Shown: positions 24,366-32,957 of the stretch, piece by piece
Layout of the letters: every line of letters starts with the position of its first letter
How positions within the stretch are numbered: the stretch's first letter is position 1
Assembly (NCBI GenBank): GCA_041675285.1
Contig: JBAYTZ010000009.1
Span: 62,001 to 126,000, forward strand
DNA length: 64,000 nt
Direction: 5' to 3'
From: Candidatus Delongbacteria bacterium
GTDB lineage: Bacteria > CAIWAD01
Notes under the pieces: generated by a model
What the model was told of the DNA's origin: nothing
Databases searched by the model: none
Seen by the model: the letters and a program-made list of their open reading frames with translations, nothing else
Made by a program: the position numbers and the translations under genes

Positions 24366-25397
24366 ATGGCACGGTACATGATGATCGCGCTGCTGTCCTT
24401 CTTCGTCGCCGGATCGGTGTGGGCCCAGACCCCCGATCTGGATGCGAAGAAAAAGGAAATCGAGAAGATCACCCAGGAGATGGGCGTGGCGGGCAGCCCG
24501 GAGGAGTATGACGCGCTCAAGAAGAAGTACGACGCCGCCGTGGCGGAGTACAAGCAGCTCAAGTCCAAGGTCCAGAGCGAGAATGACCAGGACGTGGCCT
24601 GCAAGAGCGCCATCAACGCCTGCAACACGGCGTTCAAGGAAAAAGACTACGCCACTGCCCGGACCCAGGCCCTGGCGGCCCTGAAGACGTGTCCGGACAA
24701 TCCCAAAGCGCAGTACATGCTGGGTTTGAGCGAGAAGAAGCTGGGCAACTATCCGGCGGCCCTGGCCGCGCTGGACAAGGCAGCCCGCCTGGAGCCCAAC
24801 GACACGCGGGCCCTGCTGGAGAAGGCGCGTCTGCTGGCCGGTGAGATGAAGCGCACCAAGGACGCCGCGGACGTGCTGGATGCCATGATCGCCAAGCACC
24901 CCAAGGAAGCCAAGCCCTGGTTCGAGAAGGGCAAGATCTTCCTGGAGCAGAAGAACTTCGAGCTGGCCATTCCGGCCCTGGAGCAGGCGGTCAATGTGGA
25001 ACCGGGCTTCTCCCGCGGGTGGGTCGTCCTGGCCCAGGCCTGCGTGGAATCCCACGACTGCAACAAGGCCCTGAGCGCCGTGGAGCAGGCCTTGAAGGAC
25101 AAGGCCAACAAGGACATCTCCGAGGTGTACTTCCAGCAGGCCGCGGCGGCCAACCAGTGCGCCCAATACGACAAGGCCCTGGCCGCCTCCGACGCCTGTC
25201 TGGCCAACATCGGCAAGCTCAAGCAGAACAAGAGCTACGTCCAGGGCGGGGCCCACTTCGAAAAGGGCGTGGCCTACTCCAAAAAGGGCCAGACCCCGGC
25301 CGCGCTGAAGGCCTTCCAGGAGGCGGCCGGCTTCCTCGAGTGGCGCCAGAGTGCCAACTACGAGATCGACGCCATCAAAAAGGACCAGGGCAACTAG
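24366..25397 (+). CDS. Secreted tetratricopeptide-repeat protein
   Basis: A 343-residue exported protein. A signal peptide (MIALLSFFVAGSVWAQ) is followed by a Lys/Glu-rich coiled-coil segment (residues about 22-75) and five to six TPR-like helical repeats, for example AQYMLGLSEKKLGNYPAALA and PWFEKGKIFLEQKNFELAIP. Eight cysteines are spread through the repeats (ACKSAINAC, ACVESHDC, NQCAQ, DACLA), unusual for TPRs and suggesting disulfides in the periplasm. No enzyme domain is present, so a scaffold or assembly role is inferred. Single-gene unit with its own terminator. Confidence 0.8.
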   Translation: MARYMMIALLSFFVAGSVWAQTPDLDAKKKEIEKITQEMGVAGSPEEYDALKKKYDAAVAEYKQLKSKVQSENDQDVACKSAINACNTAFKEKDYATARTQALAALKTCPDNPKAQYMLGLSEKKLGNYPAALAALDKAARLEPNDTRALLEKARLLAGEMKRTKDAADVLDAMIAKHPKEAKPWFEKGKIFLEQKNFELAIPALEQAVNVEPGFSRGWVVLAQACVESHDCNKALSAVEQALKDKANKDISEVYFQQAAAANQCAQYDKALAASDACLANIGKLKQNKSYVQGGAHFEKGVAYSKKGQTPAALKAFQEAAGFLEWRQSANYEIDAIKKDQGN

Positions 25398-25423
25398 CCG
25401 GTCAGCTTCAAGCCGCATGTTCC

Positions 25424-25447
25424 AGGCGCCCCCGAGGGCGCCTTTTT
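25424..25447 (+). terminator. Terminator after the TPR gene
   Basis: AGGCGCCC (25424-25431) pairs with GGGCGCCT (25436-25443) over CCGA, followed by TTTT. Confidence 0.92.
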
Positions 25448-25586
25448 CATGCCCCGCCGATCCTGAAATCCCGCAACGACCACCTGCAGCCATCTCGGAT
25501 CACCTTCTCATAAGAATGAACAAGGCCAATCTGCCGAACCGCAGGATGGTGGTCCGTTGTTGAGCAAACGGAAAAATACTGGCTCC

Positions 25587-25606
25587 GAGAGGATCGACTT
25601 CCTCTC
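25587..25606. promoter_or_regulatory. Inverted repeat upstream of the Rnf operon
   Basis: GAGAGGA-N6-TCCTCTC is a perfect 7-bp dyad, 73 bases before the rnfC ATG, in a leader (25444-25678) clearly richer in A/T than the genes around it. It could be an operator or an RNA hairpin. No confident -35/-10 pair could be fixed here. Confidence 0.4.
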
Positions 25607-25678
25607 CGATTCGTTGTAAGGCTACCTGCCAATATTTTAACTTTCGCGCTTGTCTTGAGTCCCCAACCGGGAGGCAGA

Positions 25679-27052
25679 ATGGCTAGGTTCAGGTTTGGAA
25701 ATAAAAGCTTCGCAGGTGGCGTGCATCCAGCGGACCACAAGTCGCTCACTCAGGAGTTGCCGCTGGCCGTCATGCCGGATCCGCCCCTGCTGCTGCTGCC
25801 CGTGCAGCAACATATCGGCCGGCCCGCCGTGCCGCGGGTGACCAAAGGCGCCTGGGTCCGCGAGGGAGAACTCCTAGCGGATGCGCCCTCGGCGGTCAGC
25901 GCCGTGGTGCGGGCCCCCCGGGCCGGGTTCGTGCAGGCCGTGGAGTCGGGCGGCACAGCCAACGGTTTTCCGGGTACGCTGATCGTTCTCAAGCCGGGCC
26001 TGCCGCCGGACGAGGCCGCGGCGGCCGAATTGGCGCAGCCGCTTCGACTGGAACCTCTGGATCCGCGCACGGCCAGCATCGAATCCGTGCTGGAGCGCGT
26101 GCGCGAGGCCGGCATCGTCGGCCAGGGCGGCGCCGCCTTTCCCACCGCGGTCAAGCTGCTGCCGCCGGACGGTTCCACGGTGGAACTGCTGATCCTCAAC
26201 GGCTGCGAATGCGAACCCTTTCTCACCCGCGACTACCGCCTGATGCTCGAGGAGCCGGCCCGCGTGCTGGACGGCGCCCGGCTGCTGGCCCGCGTGCTGG
26301 GCGTCGACCAAGTGGTGATCGGCGTGGAGGACAACAAACCCCGGGCGGTCGAGGCGCTGGAACAGGCCCTGCGCGCCGCCGGGGACGGGCCCCGGATCCG
26401 CCTGCTGCCCCTTCAGACCAAGTATCCGCAAGGGGCGGAGAAAATGCTGGTGGAGGCGGCCACGGGACGTCAGGTGCCGCCCGGCGGCCTGCCCCTGAAC
26501 GTGGGCGCCGTGGTGCAGAACGTGGGCACGGCCCTGGCCGTGCTTGACGCCGTAGTGGACGGTCGCGTGCAGACGGACGCCATCCTGACGGTCAGTGGAC
26601 GCGGCGTCGCCCGGCCGGCCAACCTGCGCGTGCCCGTAGGCACGCCTGTCGCCGAGGTGCTGGAGCACTGTGGTGGCCTGACGGCAGGGGCCGTGCGCGT
26701 GATCGTGGGCGGCCCCATGATGGGCGTGGCCCAGCACGATCTTGCAGCACCCGTGACCAAGGCCTGCTCGGGGATCCTGGCCCTGACGGCGGCCGAATTG
26801 GGCCCCCAGGGCGAGGTCGGCCACTGCCTGCGCTGTGCCCGCTGCGTGGAAGCCTGCCCCGTCCACCTGATGCCCAGCCGCCTGGCCCGCCTGGGCGAAC
26901 TGGGCCGAGCCGAGGAGGCCCGCGAGCAGGGAATCGAGGTCTGCATGGAATGCGGCACCTGCGCCTTCGCCTGCCCCGCCGGCCTGCCGCTGGTGCAGTG
27001 GCTGCGGCTGGGCAAGCAGCAGGTCCGCCACTTAAGCCGGAGCGCCTCATGA
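25679..27052 (+). CDS. rnfC: Rnf complex subunit C (NADH-binding, 4Fe-4S)
   Basis: A 457-residue peripheral subunit of the Rnf ferredoxin:NAD oxidoreductase that couples electron flow to Na+ or H+ pumping. Features in order: FAGGVHPADHK near the N-terminus, the NADH/FMN site GIVGQGGAAFPTAVKL, LILNGCECEPFLT, and two 4Fe-4S motifs, CLRCARCVEACPV and CMECGTCAFACP. It lacks the long Lys/Ala-rich tail of some RnfC proteins. The ATG at 25679 follows GGGAGG; an earlier in-frame start (25655) has no ribosome site. Overlaps rnfD as ATGA. Confidence 0.95.
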   Translation: MARFRFGNKSFAGGVHPADHKSLTQELPLAVMPDPPLLLLPVQQHIGRPAVPRVTKGAWVREGELLADAPSAVSAVVRAPRAGFVQAVESGGTANGFPGTLIVLKPGLPPDEAAAAELAQPLRLEPLDPRTASIESVLERVREAGIVGQGGAAFPTAVKLLPPDGSTVELLILNGCECEPFLTRDYRLMLEEPARVLDGARLLARVLGVDQVVIGVEDNKPRAVEALEQALRAAGDGPRIRLLPLQTKYPQGAEKMLVEAATGRQVPPGGLPLNVGAVVQNVGTALAVLDAVVDGRVQTDAILTVSGRGVARPANLRVPVGTPVAEVLEHCGGLTAGAVRVIVGGPMMGVAQHDLAAPVTKACSGILALTAAELGPQGEVGHCLRCARCVEACPVHLMPSRLARLGELGRAEEAREQGIEVCMECGTCAFACPAGLPLVQWLRLGKQQVRHLSRSAS

Positions 27053-28041
27053 GCGACGCCACTCCCGGAGCAGGCGGCCGGATCCCACTGACCCTGGTCA
27101 CCTCGCCCCATCTCCACAGTTATTGGACCACTTCGCGCCTGATGTGGGCCGTCGTCCTCTGCCTGTTGCCCTCCCTGGGCGCCGGTCTGGTCTTTTTCGG
27201 CCTGCGCAGCCTGGCCCTGGTGGCGGCCGCCATCCTGGGCGCCGCCGGCTCCGAATGGGCCATCCAGCGCTGGCGCAAGCAGCCCTTCTCCCTTTGGGAC
27301 GGATCCGCCGTGCTCACGGGCCTGCTGCTGGCCCTGGTGCTGCCGCCCCGGCTGCCCCTGCCCATGGCCGTGCTGGGCGGCGTGGTCTCCATCGGGTTGG
27401 GCAAGGCCGTCTACGGCGGGCTGGGCATGAACATCTTCAACCCGGCGCTGGTGGGACGGGCCTTTCTCCAGGCGGCCTTCCCGGTGGCCATGACCTCCTG
27501 GGTGGCCAACCGCCTGGCCGTGGACACCGTCAGTTCGGCCACGCCCCTGGCCCTGGTCAAATTCCGCGAACCGGGCCTGGCGGCGGCCGAATTGGCCCCG
27601 CCCCTGAAAGCTCTCTTCCTGGGCACCACCCCGGGCAGCCTGGGCGAGACCAGCGCCCTGGCCCTGCTATTGGGCGGCGCGGTCCTACTGGTCCTGCGGA
27701 TCGCCAACTGGCGCATTCCTCTGGCCATGACCCTGGGCGCCCTGGCCCTGGGCGGCGGCCTTTGGCTGGCCGATCCCGTGCTCTGGCCGCATCCGCTCTT
27801 CCACCTGCTGGCGGGCGGCTTCCTGCTGGGCGCGCTCTTCATGGCCACGGATCTGGCCACCAGCCCCATGACTCCCGGCGGCATGTGGATCTTCGGGTTC
27901 GGGGCGGGCTTTCTCACCGTGCTGATCCGCCTCTTCGGCGGCCTGCCCGAGGGCGTGATGTATTCCATCCTGATCATGAACTCGACGGTCCCGCTGCTCA
28001 ATCGCTGGACCCGGCCGCGCATTTTCGGAGCGCCGCGATGA
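27049..28041 (+). CDS. rnfD: Rnf complex subunit D (membrane flavoprotein)
   Basis: A 330-residue integral membrane subunit with about nine hydrophobic segments. It begins LTLVTSPHLHSYWTTSRLMW, and MNIFNPALVGRAFLQAAFP is a family mark. The covalent FMN threonine is predicted at Thr165 in VSSATPLALVKF. It is the likely ion-translocating channel partner of RnfA and RnfE. ATGA overlaps link it to rnfC and rnfG. The FMN would be attached by the ApbE encoded at 30572. Confidence 0.95.
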   Translation: MSDATPGAGGRIPLTLVTSPHLHSYWTTSRLMWAVVLCLLPSLGAGLVFFGLRSLALVAAAILGAAGSEWAIQRWRKQPFSLWDGSAVLTGLLLALVLPPRLPLPMAVLGGVVSIGLGKAVYGGLGMNIFNPALVGRAFLQAAFPVAMTSWVANRLAVDTVSSATPLALVKFREPGLAAAELAPPLKALFLGTTPGSLGETSALALLLGGAVLLVLRIANWRIPLAMTLGALALGGGLWLADPVLWPHPLFHLLAGGFLLGALFMATDLATSPMTPGGMWIFGFGAGFLTVLIRLFGGLPEGVMYSILIMNSTVPLLNRWTRPRIFGAPR

Positions 28042-28673
28042 AAACCACCCTGCACATGCTGGCCACCCTATTGGCCGTGGGCCTGCTGGCGGGGGCCAGC
28101 CTGGCCCTGGTCTCCGGCTGGGCCCAGCCGATCATCACGGAAAACGAGACCCGCGCCAAGCTGGCCGCCGTGATGGACGTGGTGCCCGGCGGCGCTTCGT
28201 CCAAAACCCTGGCCGAGCTGGCGCCGGGGGCCCCGGCGGAGCTGGACGCCTATCAGGTACTGGACGCCCAGGGCCAGGTGCTGGGCTGGGCCGTGGTGGG
28301 CGAGGGCACGGGCTTCGCCGACAAGATCCGCCTGATCGTCGGCCTGAGCCCGGACCTGAGCCAAACCGTCGGGTTGAAAGTCCTGAAGGACAACGAGACC
28401 CCCGGGCTGGGCACCAAGATCCGCGAAGGCCTGTTTCCGGACCAGTTCTTCGGACGGGCGGGCCGGCCGGCCCCGGTCCTGGGACAGACCGAGCTGAAGG
28501 TGGTCAAGTCGCCGCCCGCGGCCCCCCAGGAAATCCAGGCCATCACCGGCGCCACGATCAGTTCCAAGGCCGTGGTGCGCATCATCAACGCCAGCGTGCA
28601 GGCTCTGCGCGCCGGGCTGGGCGACGCCCTGCCGGCTACCCAGCCGACTGTCGCCGCGGGAGGTGGAGCATGA
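28038..28673 (+). CDS. rnfG: Rnf complex subunit G (covalent FMN)
   Basis: A 211-residue single-helix membrane-anchored periplasmic flavoprotein. An N-terminal anchor (LATLLAVGLLAGASLALVSG) is followed by GWAVVGEGTGFADKIRLIVG, LKDNETPGLGTKI and the flavinylation motif ITGATISSKAVV, whose threonine carries FMN. Sequence, length and position fit RnfG. Starts and ends are ATGA overlaps with rnfD and rnfE. Confidence 0.95.
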   Translation: MKTTLHMLATLLAVGLLAGASLALVSGWAQPIITENETRAKLAAVMDVVPGGASSKTLAELAPGAPAELDAYQVLDAQGQVLGWAVVGEGTGFADKIRLIVGLSPDLSQTVGLKVLKDNETPGLGTKIREGLFPDQFFGRAGRPAPVLGQTELKVVKSPPAAPQEIQAITGATISSKAVVRIINASVQALRAGLGDALPATQPTVAAGGGA

Positions 28674-29368
28674 AAGGCCAACTGAGCACGAATCAGGAGA
28701 TCCTTAAGGGCCTCTGGGACCAGAACCCCACGCTGCGCCAGCTGTTGGGCATGTGTCCCACCCTGGCCGTGACGGTGACCGCCGTGAACGGCGTGGCCAT
28801 GGGCCTGGCCGTGATCTTCGTGCTGATCTGTTCGAACCTGATGATCTCGCTGGTGCGCAACTGGATTCCCAGCCAGGTGCGCATCGCGGCCTACATCGTG
28901 ATCATCGCGACCTTTGTCACAGTGGTGGACCTGACCATGAAGGCCCGCTTCACCGAGCTCAGCCAATCCCTGGGGGCCTTCATCCCGCTCATCGTGGTGA
29001 ACTGCATCATCCTCGGCCGCGCGGAGGCCTTCGCCTCCAAGAACGGACCCTGGCGCAGCATCCTGGACGCCGTGGGCATGGGCGTGGGCTTCACCTTGAC
29101 GCTGACCTTGATGGGCGCGCTGCGCGAGATCCTGGGCAGCGGCCGGCTCTTCGGGGCAGTCGTCCTGCCGGGCTGGGAACCCTGGGTGGTGATGATCCTG
29201 CCCGCCGGGGGCTTTCTGACCCTGGCGCTGATCCTGGGCGCCGTCAACCTGATCTCCAGTCAACGGGAGCGCCAGGCCCGCCAGACGCTGGTGGAGGAGA
29301 GCCGGGTGACCCGGCGGCTCAAACTGAGCTCCGCCGGTGCGACCGGCGTGGCGGGAGGGGAGGCCTGA
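28670..29368 (+). CDS. rnfE: Rnf complex subunit E
   Basis: A 232-residue membrane protein with six predicted helices. It shows LWDQNPTLRQLLGMCPTLAV near the N-terminus, FIPLIVVNCIILGRAEAFAS and GFTLTLTLMGALREILGSG, all typical of RnfE/NqrD. With RnfA it forms a pseudo-symmetric pair that holds an iron-sulfur centre in the membrane. The stop overlaps the rnfA start as TGATG. Confidence 0.95.
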   Translation: MKGQLSTNQEILKGLWDQNPTLRQLLGMCPTLAVTVTAVNGVAMGLAVIFVLICSNLMISLVRNWIPSQVRIAAYIVIIATFVTVVDLTMKARFTELSQSLGAFIPLIVVNCIILGRAEAFASKNGPWRSILDAVGMGVGFTLTLTLMGALREILGSGRLFGAVVLPGWEPWVVMILPAGGFLTLALILGAVNLISSQRERQARQTLVEESRVTRRLKLSSAGATGVAGGEA

Positions 29369-29940
29369 TGGACCTGCTGCTGATCTTCCTGGGCGCCGCC
29401 CTGGTGAACAACTTCGTGCTCAGCTACTTCCTGGGCATCTGTCCCTTCATCGGCGTCTCCGGCCGCCTGTCCAGCGCCTTTTCCATGGGCATGGCCACCA
29501 CCTTCGTGCTGGTGATGACCGCCCTGGTCACCTGGCTGGTCCAGACCTATATCCTGGCGCCGCTGGGGCTGGAATACCTGCAGACCGTGGCCTTCATCCT
29601 GATCGTCGCCGCGTTGGTGCAATTCGTGGAAATGGTGATCAAGAAGATGAGCCCGGCCCTTTACCGGGCGCTGGGCATCTACCTGCCGCTGATCACCACC
29701 AATTGCGCCATTCTGGGCCTGGCCCTGTTTATCCAGTTGCGCGGCTACGGCTTCCTGCAGAGCCTGGTCTTCGGACTGGGAGCCGGGGCCGGCTTCACAT
29801 TGGCCCTCTGCCTGATGGCCGGGATTCGCGAGGAACTGGAGCTGGCCGAGGTGCCGGACAGCTTGAAGGGCGCGGGCATCACACTAATGGTGGCGGCCAC
29901 GATGGCGATGGCCTTCATGGGCTTCGCCGGAATGATCTAA
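29368..29940 (+). CDS. rnfA: Rnf complex subunit A
   Basis: A 190-residue membrane protein homologous to RnfE with inverted topology. Marks include NNFVLSYFLGICPFIGVSGR, YLPLITTNCAILGLALF and LCLMAGIREELELAEVP. The Cys in GICPF and TNCAI are the expected ligands of the RnfA/E iron-sulfur site. Directly coupled to rnfE; 19 bases before the next gene. Confidence 0.95.
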   Translation: MDLLLIFLGAALVNNFVLSYFLGICPFIGVSGRLSSAFSMGMATTFVLVMTALVTWLVQTYILAPLGLEYLQTVAFILIVAALVQFVEMVIKKMSPALYRALGIYLPLITTNCAILGLALFIQLRGYGFLQSLVFGLGAGAGFTLALCLMAGIREELELAEVPDSLKGAGITLMVAATMAMAFMGFAGMI

Positions 29941-29959
29941 GACTTTCAAGGAGATTGAC

Positions 29960-30568
29960 ATGAGCACGCGCCGTGACTTTTTGAAAAGCGCGCTGGTGGG
30001 CGGAGCCGCCTTGGGTCTGGGCTTCTGGGGCGGGTTTGAATGGAAGGGCCAGGCCCCGGACGGACCCTGGGAACTGGCCGCCCGGGTGCCGGAGGGCGAG
30101 GAGGACGCGCTGCGCCAGCTGGCCGCGCGGCTGGGCCTGGAATTGGAGTCGGCCCGCTGGCAGGACGCCCCGCTGAGTGGCGATGCCGACCTGGCGCTGC
30201 TGCGGGGCGGACGCCTGCTGGATCCCGCCCAGTGGCCGGCCGCGGCCCTGGACCTGCGCCGGACCTGGGCCGGTCGCCCGGCCAGCCGCTGGCTGAGCCT
30301 GCAGGCGCCCGCGGGCGCGGCGGCGCGCCAGGCCCTGGTGCGCGGGCCGGAGGGTCTGCTGGCCCGCCTGGACCTGGAGCGCGCGGGCGAGCACGTGCTG
30401 CGCGGCCGGGAGGGGCGGCGGCTGGTGCTGGCCGTGGCCGACGGCGGCGTGTCCGTGGCCGAGGCCGGCTGCCGGCATCTGCACTGTCTGCGCCAGGGCC
30501 GGGTGAGCCGGGTGGGCGAGCGCCTGCTTTGCGCACCGGCGGGCCTGCTGGTGGAGTTGGAGGCCTAG
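29960..30568 (+). CDS. Tat-exported NusG domain II-like protein of the Rnf cluster
   Basis: A 202-residue protein with an N-terminal twin-arginine motif (STRRDFLKSALVGGAALGLG). The C-terminal ~60 residues resemble NusG domain II: VSVAEAGCRHLHCLRQGRVS then RLLCAPAGLLVELEA, with the Cys-x4-Cys and later Cys seen in this extracytoplasmic domain. The middle has no recognisable motif. NusG-II proteins are commonly linked to rnf and apbE genes, so an accessory role in Rnf assembly or electron transfer is inferred. GGAG lies ahead of the ATG. Confidence 0.7.
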   Translation: MSTRRDFLKSALVGGAALGLGFWGGFEWKGQAPDGPWELAARVPEGEEDALRQLAARLGLELESARWQDAPLSGDADLALLRGGRLLDPAQWPAAALDLRRTWAGRPASRWLSLQAPAGAAARQALVRGPEGLLARLDLERAGEHVLRGREGRRLVLAVADGGVSVAEAGCRHLHCLRQGRVSRVGERLLCAPAGLLVELEA

Positions 30569-30571
30569 CCC

Positions 30572-31558
30572 ATGTACCGGGTGAGCGCGCCGTTTCGCGG
30601 GCGGGTCTCGCCCTGGCGACGCTGGCGGCGTGATCTCCTGCTGGCCCTGGCGGCCGGCGCGCTGGGACTGGGGCTGGGCGCTTGGCTGGGTCCCAAGCCC
30701 GAGGTGCTGGTCACCCGCAGCCGGCCCCTGATGGGCACGCTGATGGAGATCCGCCTGCCCGGTCCGCTGGATGCGGCGGGCGAGGCGGCGGTGGCCGCGG
30801 CCTTTGCCGAGATGGCCCGCGTGGAGCGCGTGCTGGCGCCCTATCGGCCCGGCGGCGGACCGGCGAGCGCGGCGGAAAGCCTGGAGGTGACACAGCTGCT
30901 GAAGTTGGGCCGGCAGGTGGGGGCGGCCAGCCTGGGCGCGCTGGATCTGCGGATCCGCGACTGGGTGGAGTTGTGGGGCTTTGAAAGCACGCCGCGCAAA
31001 CCGTCCCAAACCGAACTGGACTCCCTGGCTCGGCGGCGGGCCCTGCGACCCGTCAGCGGCGATTGGCGCGAGTATTCCTTTGGGTGCGTGGCTGCGGGGT
31101 ACGCCGTGGACCGGGCCCTGCAGGTGCTGAAGGCCCGGGGCCTGACCCGCGCGCTGGTGAATGCCGGCGGCGAAGTGGGAGTGCTGGGGCAAGGCTGGCG
31201 GGTGGGCGTGCAGGATCCGCGGGATTCCCTGGCCCTGCTGGCCCGCCTGACCCTGGACGAGGGCCAGTTCGTGGCCACCTCGGGGGACTACCAGAGCGCC
31301 TTCGAGGCGGAAGGCCGGCGCTGGCATCACCTGCTGCAGCCGGCCACGGGCCTGCCCGCAACCGAGTGCCGCAGCGTGTCGGTGCGGGCGCCGAGCTGCG
31401 CCGAGGCGGACATCTGGGCGACGGCCCTGTTCGTCATGGGGCCCGCGGGCGCTTTGGCAATGGCCCAGCGCCGTCCGGAACTGGAAGTGTTGGTGGTGGA
31501 TGCCGAGGGCCAGACCGCCCGCAGCGCGGGTTGGGACGCCCCGGTCAGGAGGAAGTGA
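30572..31558 (+). CDS. apbE: FAD:protein FMN transferase
   Basis: A 328-residue enzyme that transfers FMN from FAD onto threonines of RnfD and RnfG. The N-terminal hydrophobic stretch (DLLLALAAGALGLGLGAWLG) is a membrane anchor exposing the enzyme to the periplasm. Family marks are SRPLMGTLMEIRL, GYAVDRALQVLKARG, ALVNAGGEVGVLG, HHLLQPATGLPA and a WATALFVMG metal-site segment. The usual Gly-Lys before GYAVDRA reads Ala-Ala. Location within the rnf cluster makes RnfD/RnfG the likely substrates. Ends in a TGATG overlap with rnfB. Confidence 0.92.
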   Translation: MYRVSAPFRGRVSPWRRWRRDLLLALAAGALGLGLGAWLGPKPEVLVTRSRPLMGTLMEIRLPGPLDAAGEAAVAAAFAEMARVERVLAPYRPGGGPASAAESLEVTQLLKLGRQVGAASLGALDLRIRDWVELWGFESTPRKPSQTELDSLARRRALRPVSGDWREYSFGCVAAGYAVDRALQVLKARGLTRALVNAGGEVGVLGQGWRVGVQDPRDSLALLARLTLDEGQFVATSGDYQSAFEAEGRRWHHLLQPATGLPATECRSVSVRAPSCAEADIWATALFVMGPAGALAMAQRRPELEVLVVDAEGQTARSAGWDAPVRRK

Positions 31559-32418
31559 TGGAAGCGACGCTGATTCCCGCCCTGTTCACCATGGGCGGAC
31601 TGGGCATCTTCTTCGCCGGCGCCCTGGCGCTGGCGGATCGTAAACTCCGCGTGGAGGAGGATCCGCGCATCGCCCTGGTGGCCGAGCAATTGCCCGGCGC
31701 CAACTGCGGCGCCTGCGGCCTGGCGGGCTGCCAGGATTTCGCCGTCCGGGTGGTGGCCGGCGAGGCCGCGCTGACCGGTTGTCCCGTGGGTGGCTCCGAG
31801 GTAGCCGCGGAGATCGCCCGCGTGCTGGGCGTGGAACCCGGTGAGAGCGTGCGGCTGGTGGCCCGCGTGCACTGCCGGGGCGGGGACGGTCAGGCGGCGG
31901 ACAAGCCGGTCGAGTACGTGGGGCCCGCCTCCTGCAGCGCCCAGGCCCTGGTGGGCGGCGGCGAGAAGGCCTGCCTCTACGGCTGCCTGGGGGGCGGCGA
32001 ATGCGTGACGGCCTGCCAGTTCGACGCCCTGATCATGAACGACCAAGGACTGCCCGAGGTGATCGACGAGCTCTGCACGGGCTGCGGCGCCTGCGTGCGC
32101 GCCTGTCCGCGCGATGTGCTGGAACTGCACCCCGAAGACCGCGACCTCTTCATCTTCTGCCGCAGCCACGACGATCCCAAGACGGCCAAGAAAGTCTGCG
32201 CCGTGGCCTGCCTGGGCTGCGGGATCTGCGCCCGTAAAAGCAACGGAGCCATCACCCTGCGCGAGAATCTGGCCATCATCGACTACGAGCGCGTCGATCC
32301 GGCGGAGATCCCGCTGGACAAATGCCGGACAGGGGCCATCGGCCTGTTGTCGGCCCAGTCCCAGCCGGCGGCCGAGACGCAGCCGGCGGCACCGGAATCC
32401 GCCGCGTCGGCGGCCTGA
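31558..32418 (+). CDS. rnfB: Rnf complex subunit B (ferredoxin-type electron carrier)
   Basis: A 286-residue multi-cluster iron-sulfur protein. An N-terminal membrane helix is followed by the four-cysteine Fe4S4 domain NCGACGLAGCQDFA...GCP and ferredoxin domains with CLYGCLGGGECVTACQF, CTGCGACVRACP and CAVACLGCGICARK. The Ala/Pro-rich C-terminal tail is probably disordered. RnfB takes electrons from reduced ferredoxin. Its separation from rnfCDGEA by the NusG-II and apbE genes is one of the known variants of the cluster. Confidence 0.95.
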   Translation: MEATLIPALFTMGGLGIFFAGALALADRKLRVEEDPRIALVAEQLPGANCGACGLAGCQDFAVRVVAGEAALTGCPVGGSEVAAEIARVLGVEPGESVRLVARVHCRGGDGQAADKPVEYVGPASCSAQALVGGGEKACLYGCLGGGECVTACQFDALIMNDQGLPEVIDELCTGCGACVRACPRDVLELHPEDRDLFIFCRSHDDPKTAKKVCAVACLGCGICARKSNGAITLRENLAIIDYERVDPAEIPLDKCRTGAIGLLSAQSQPAAETQPAAPESAASAA

Positions 32419-32423
32419 GTCAC

Positions 32424-32888
32424 ATGGAGTCCCCCCAGGCCCTGCGCCGGCCGCCCGAGCTCCAGCTGGAAGAAGGCGTGGTGTTGGAGGTGGAACTCGG
32501 TCCGCCGGCCCGCATCCGCGTGCAGCTCAGCGCCGGCCCGGGTTGCGAGGAGTGCGGCGCCCGCTTGATCTGCCGCCCGGAGGATCCGGAGCGGCGCAGC
32601 CTCTGGGTGCGCGTGGACGACCCCCTGCCGGACGTGGGCAGCCAGGTCCGTCTGGCTGTGGAGGGCTCGCGCCTGCTCGTGGCCAGCACCTGGGCCTATG
32701 GGTTGCCGCTGCTCGGCCTCTGCGCGGGAGTCGGACTGGGCTGGTGGCTCGGCGCCGGCTGGCCGGCCCGCGAACTCTTGGCATTTCTGGCCGGTCTGCT
32801 CGGGGCCGCGCTGCCCTATGCTCTGCTCGCGCGGCGCAGCCGCCGCCGCCCCGAGGAGGAGTGGCTGGGCGCGCGCCTCCTGCCCTGA
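32424..32888 (+). CDS. rseC: RseC/MucC family (SoxR-reducing system) protein
   Basis: A 154-residue protein. Its soluble N-terminus has a cysteine-containing segment (GCEECGARLICRPED) and a small beta domain (WVRVDDPLPDVGSQVRL). Two membrane helices follow, about residues 92-110 and 114-132, then a basic tail. This is the layout of RseC, which in enterobacteria works with the Rsx (Rnf) complex to keep SoxR reduced and touches sigma-E signalling. Position right after rnfB supports an Rnf-associated role. Divergent, so assignment is by architecture. Confidence 0.75.
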   Translation: MESPQALRRPPELQLEEGVVLEVELGPPARIRVQLSAGPGCEECGARLICRPEDPERRSLWVRVDDPLPDVGSQVRLAVEGSRLLVASTWAYGLPLLGLCAGVGLGWWLGAGWPARELLAFLAGLLGAALPYALLARRSRRRPEEEWLGARLLP

Positions 32889-32957
32889 ATCCGCCGCTAG
32901 GGACTTGCGCCGACGCCTCTCCCTGCGCAAGTTGCAGGCCCAAAGCCCGGAGGAGAG

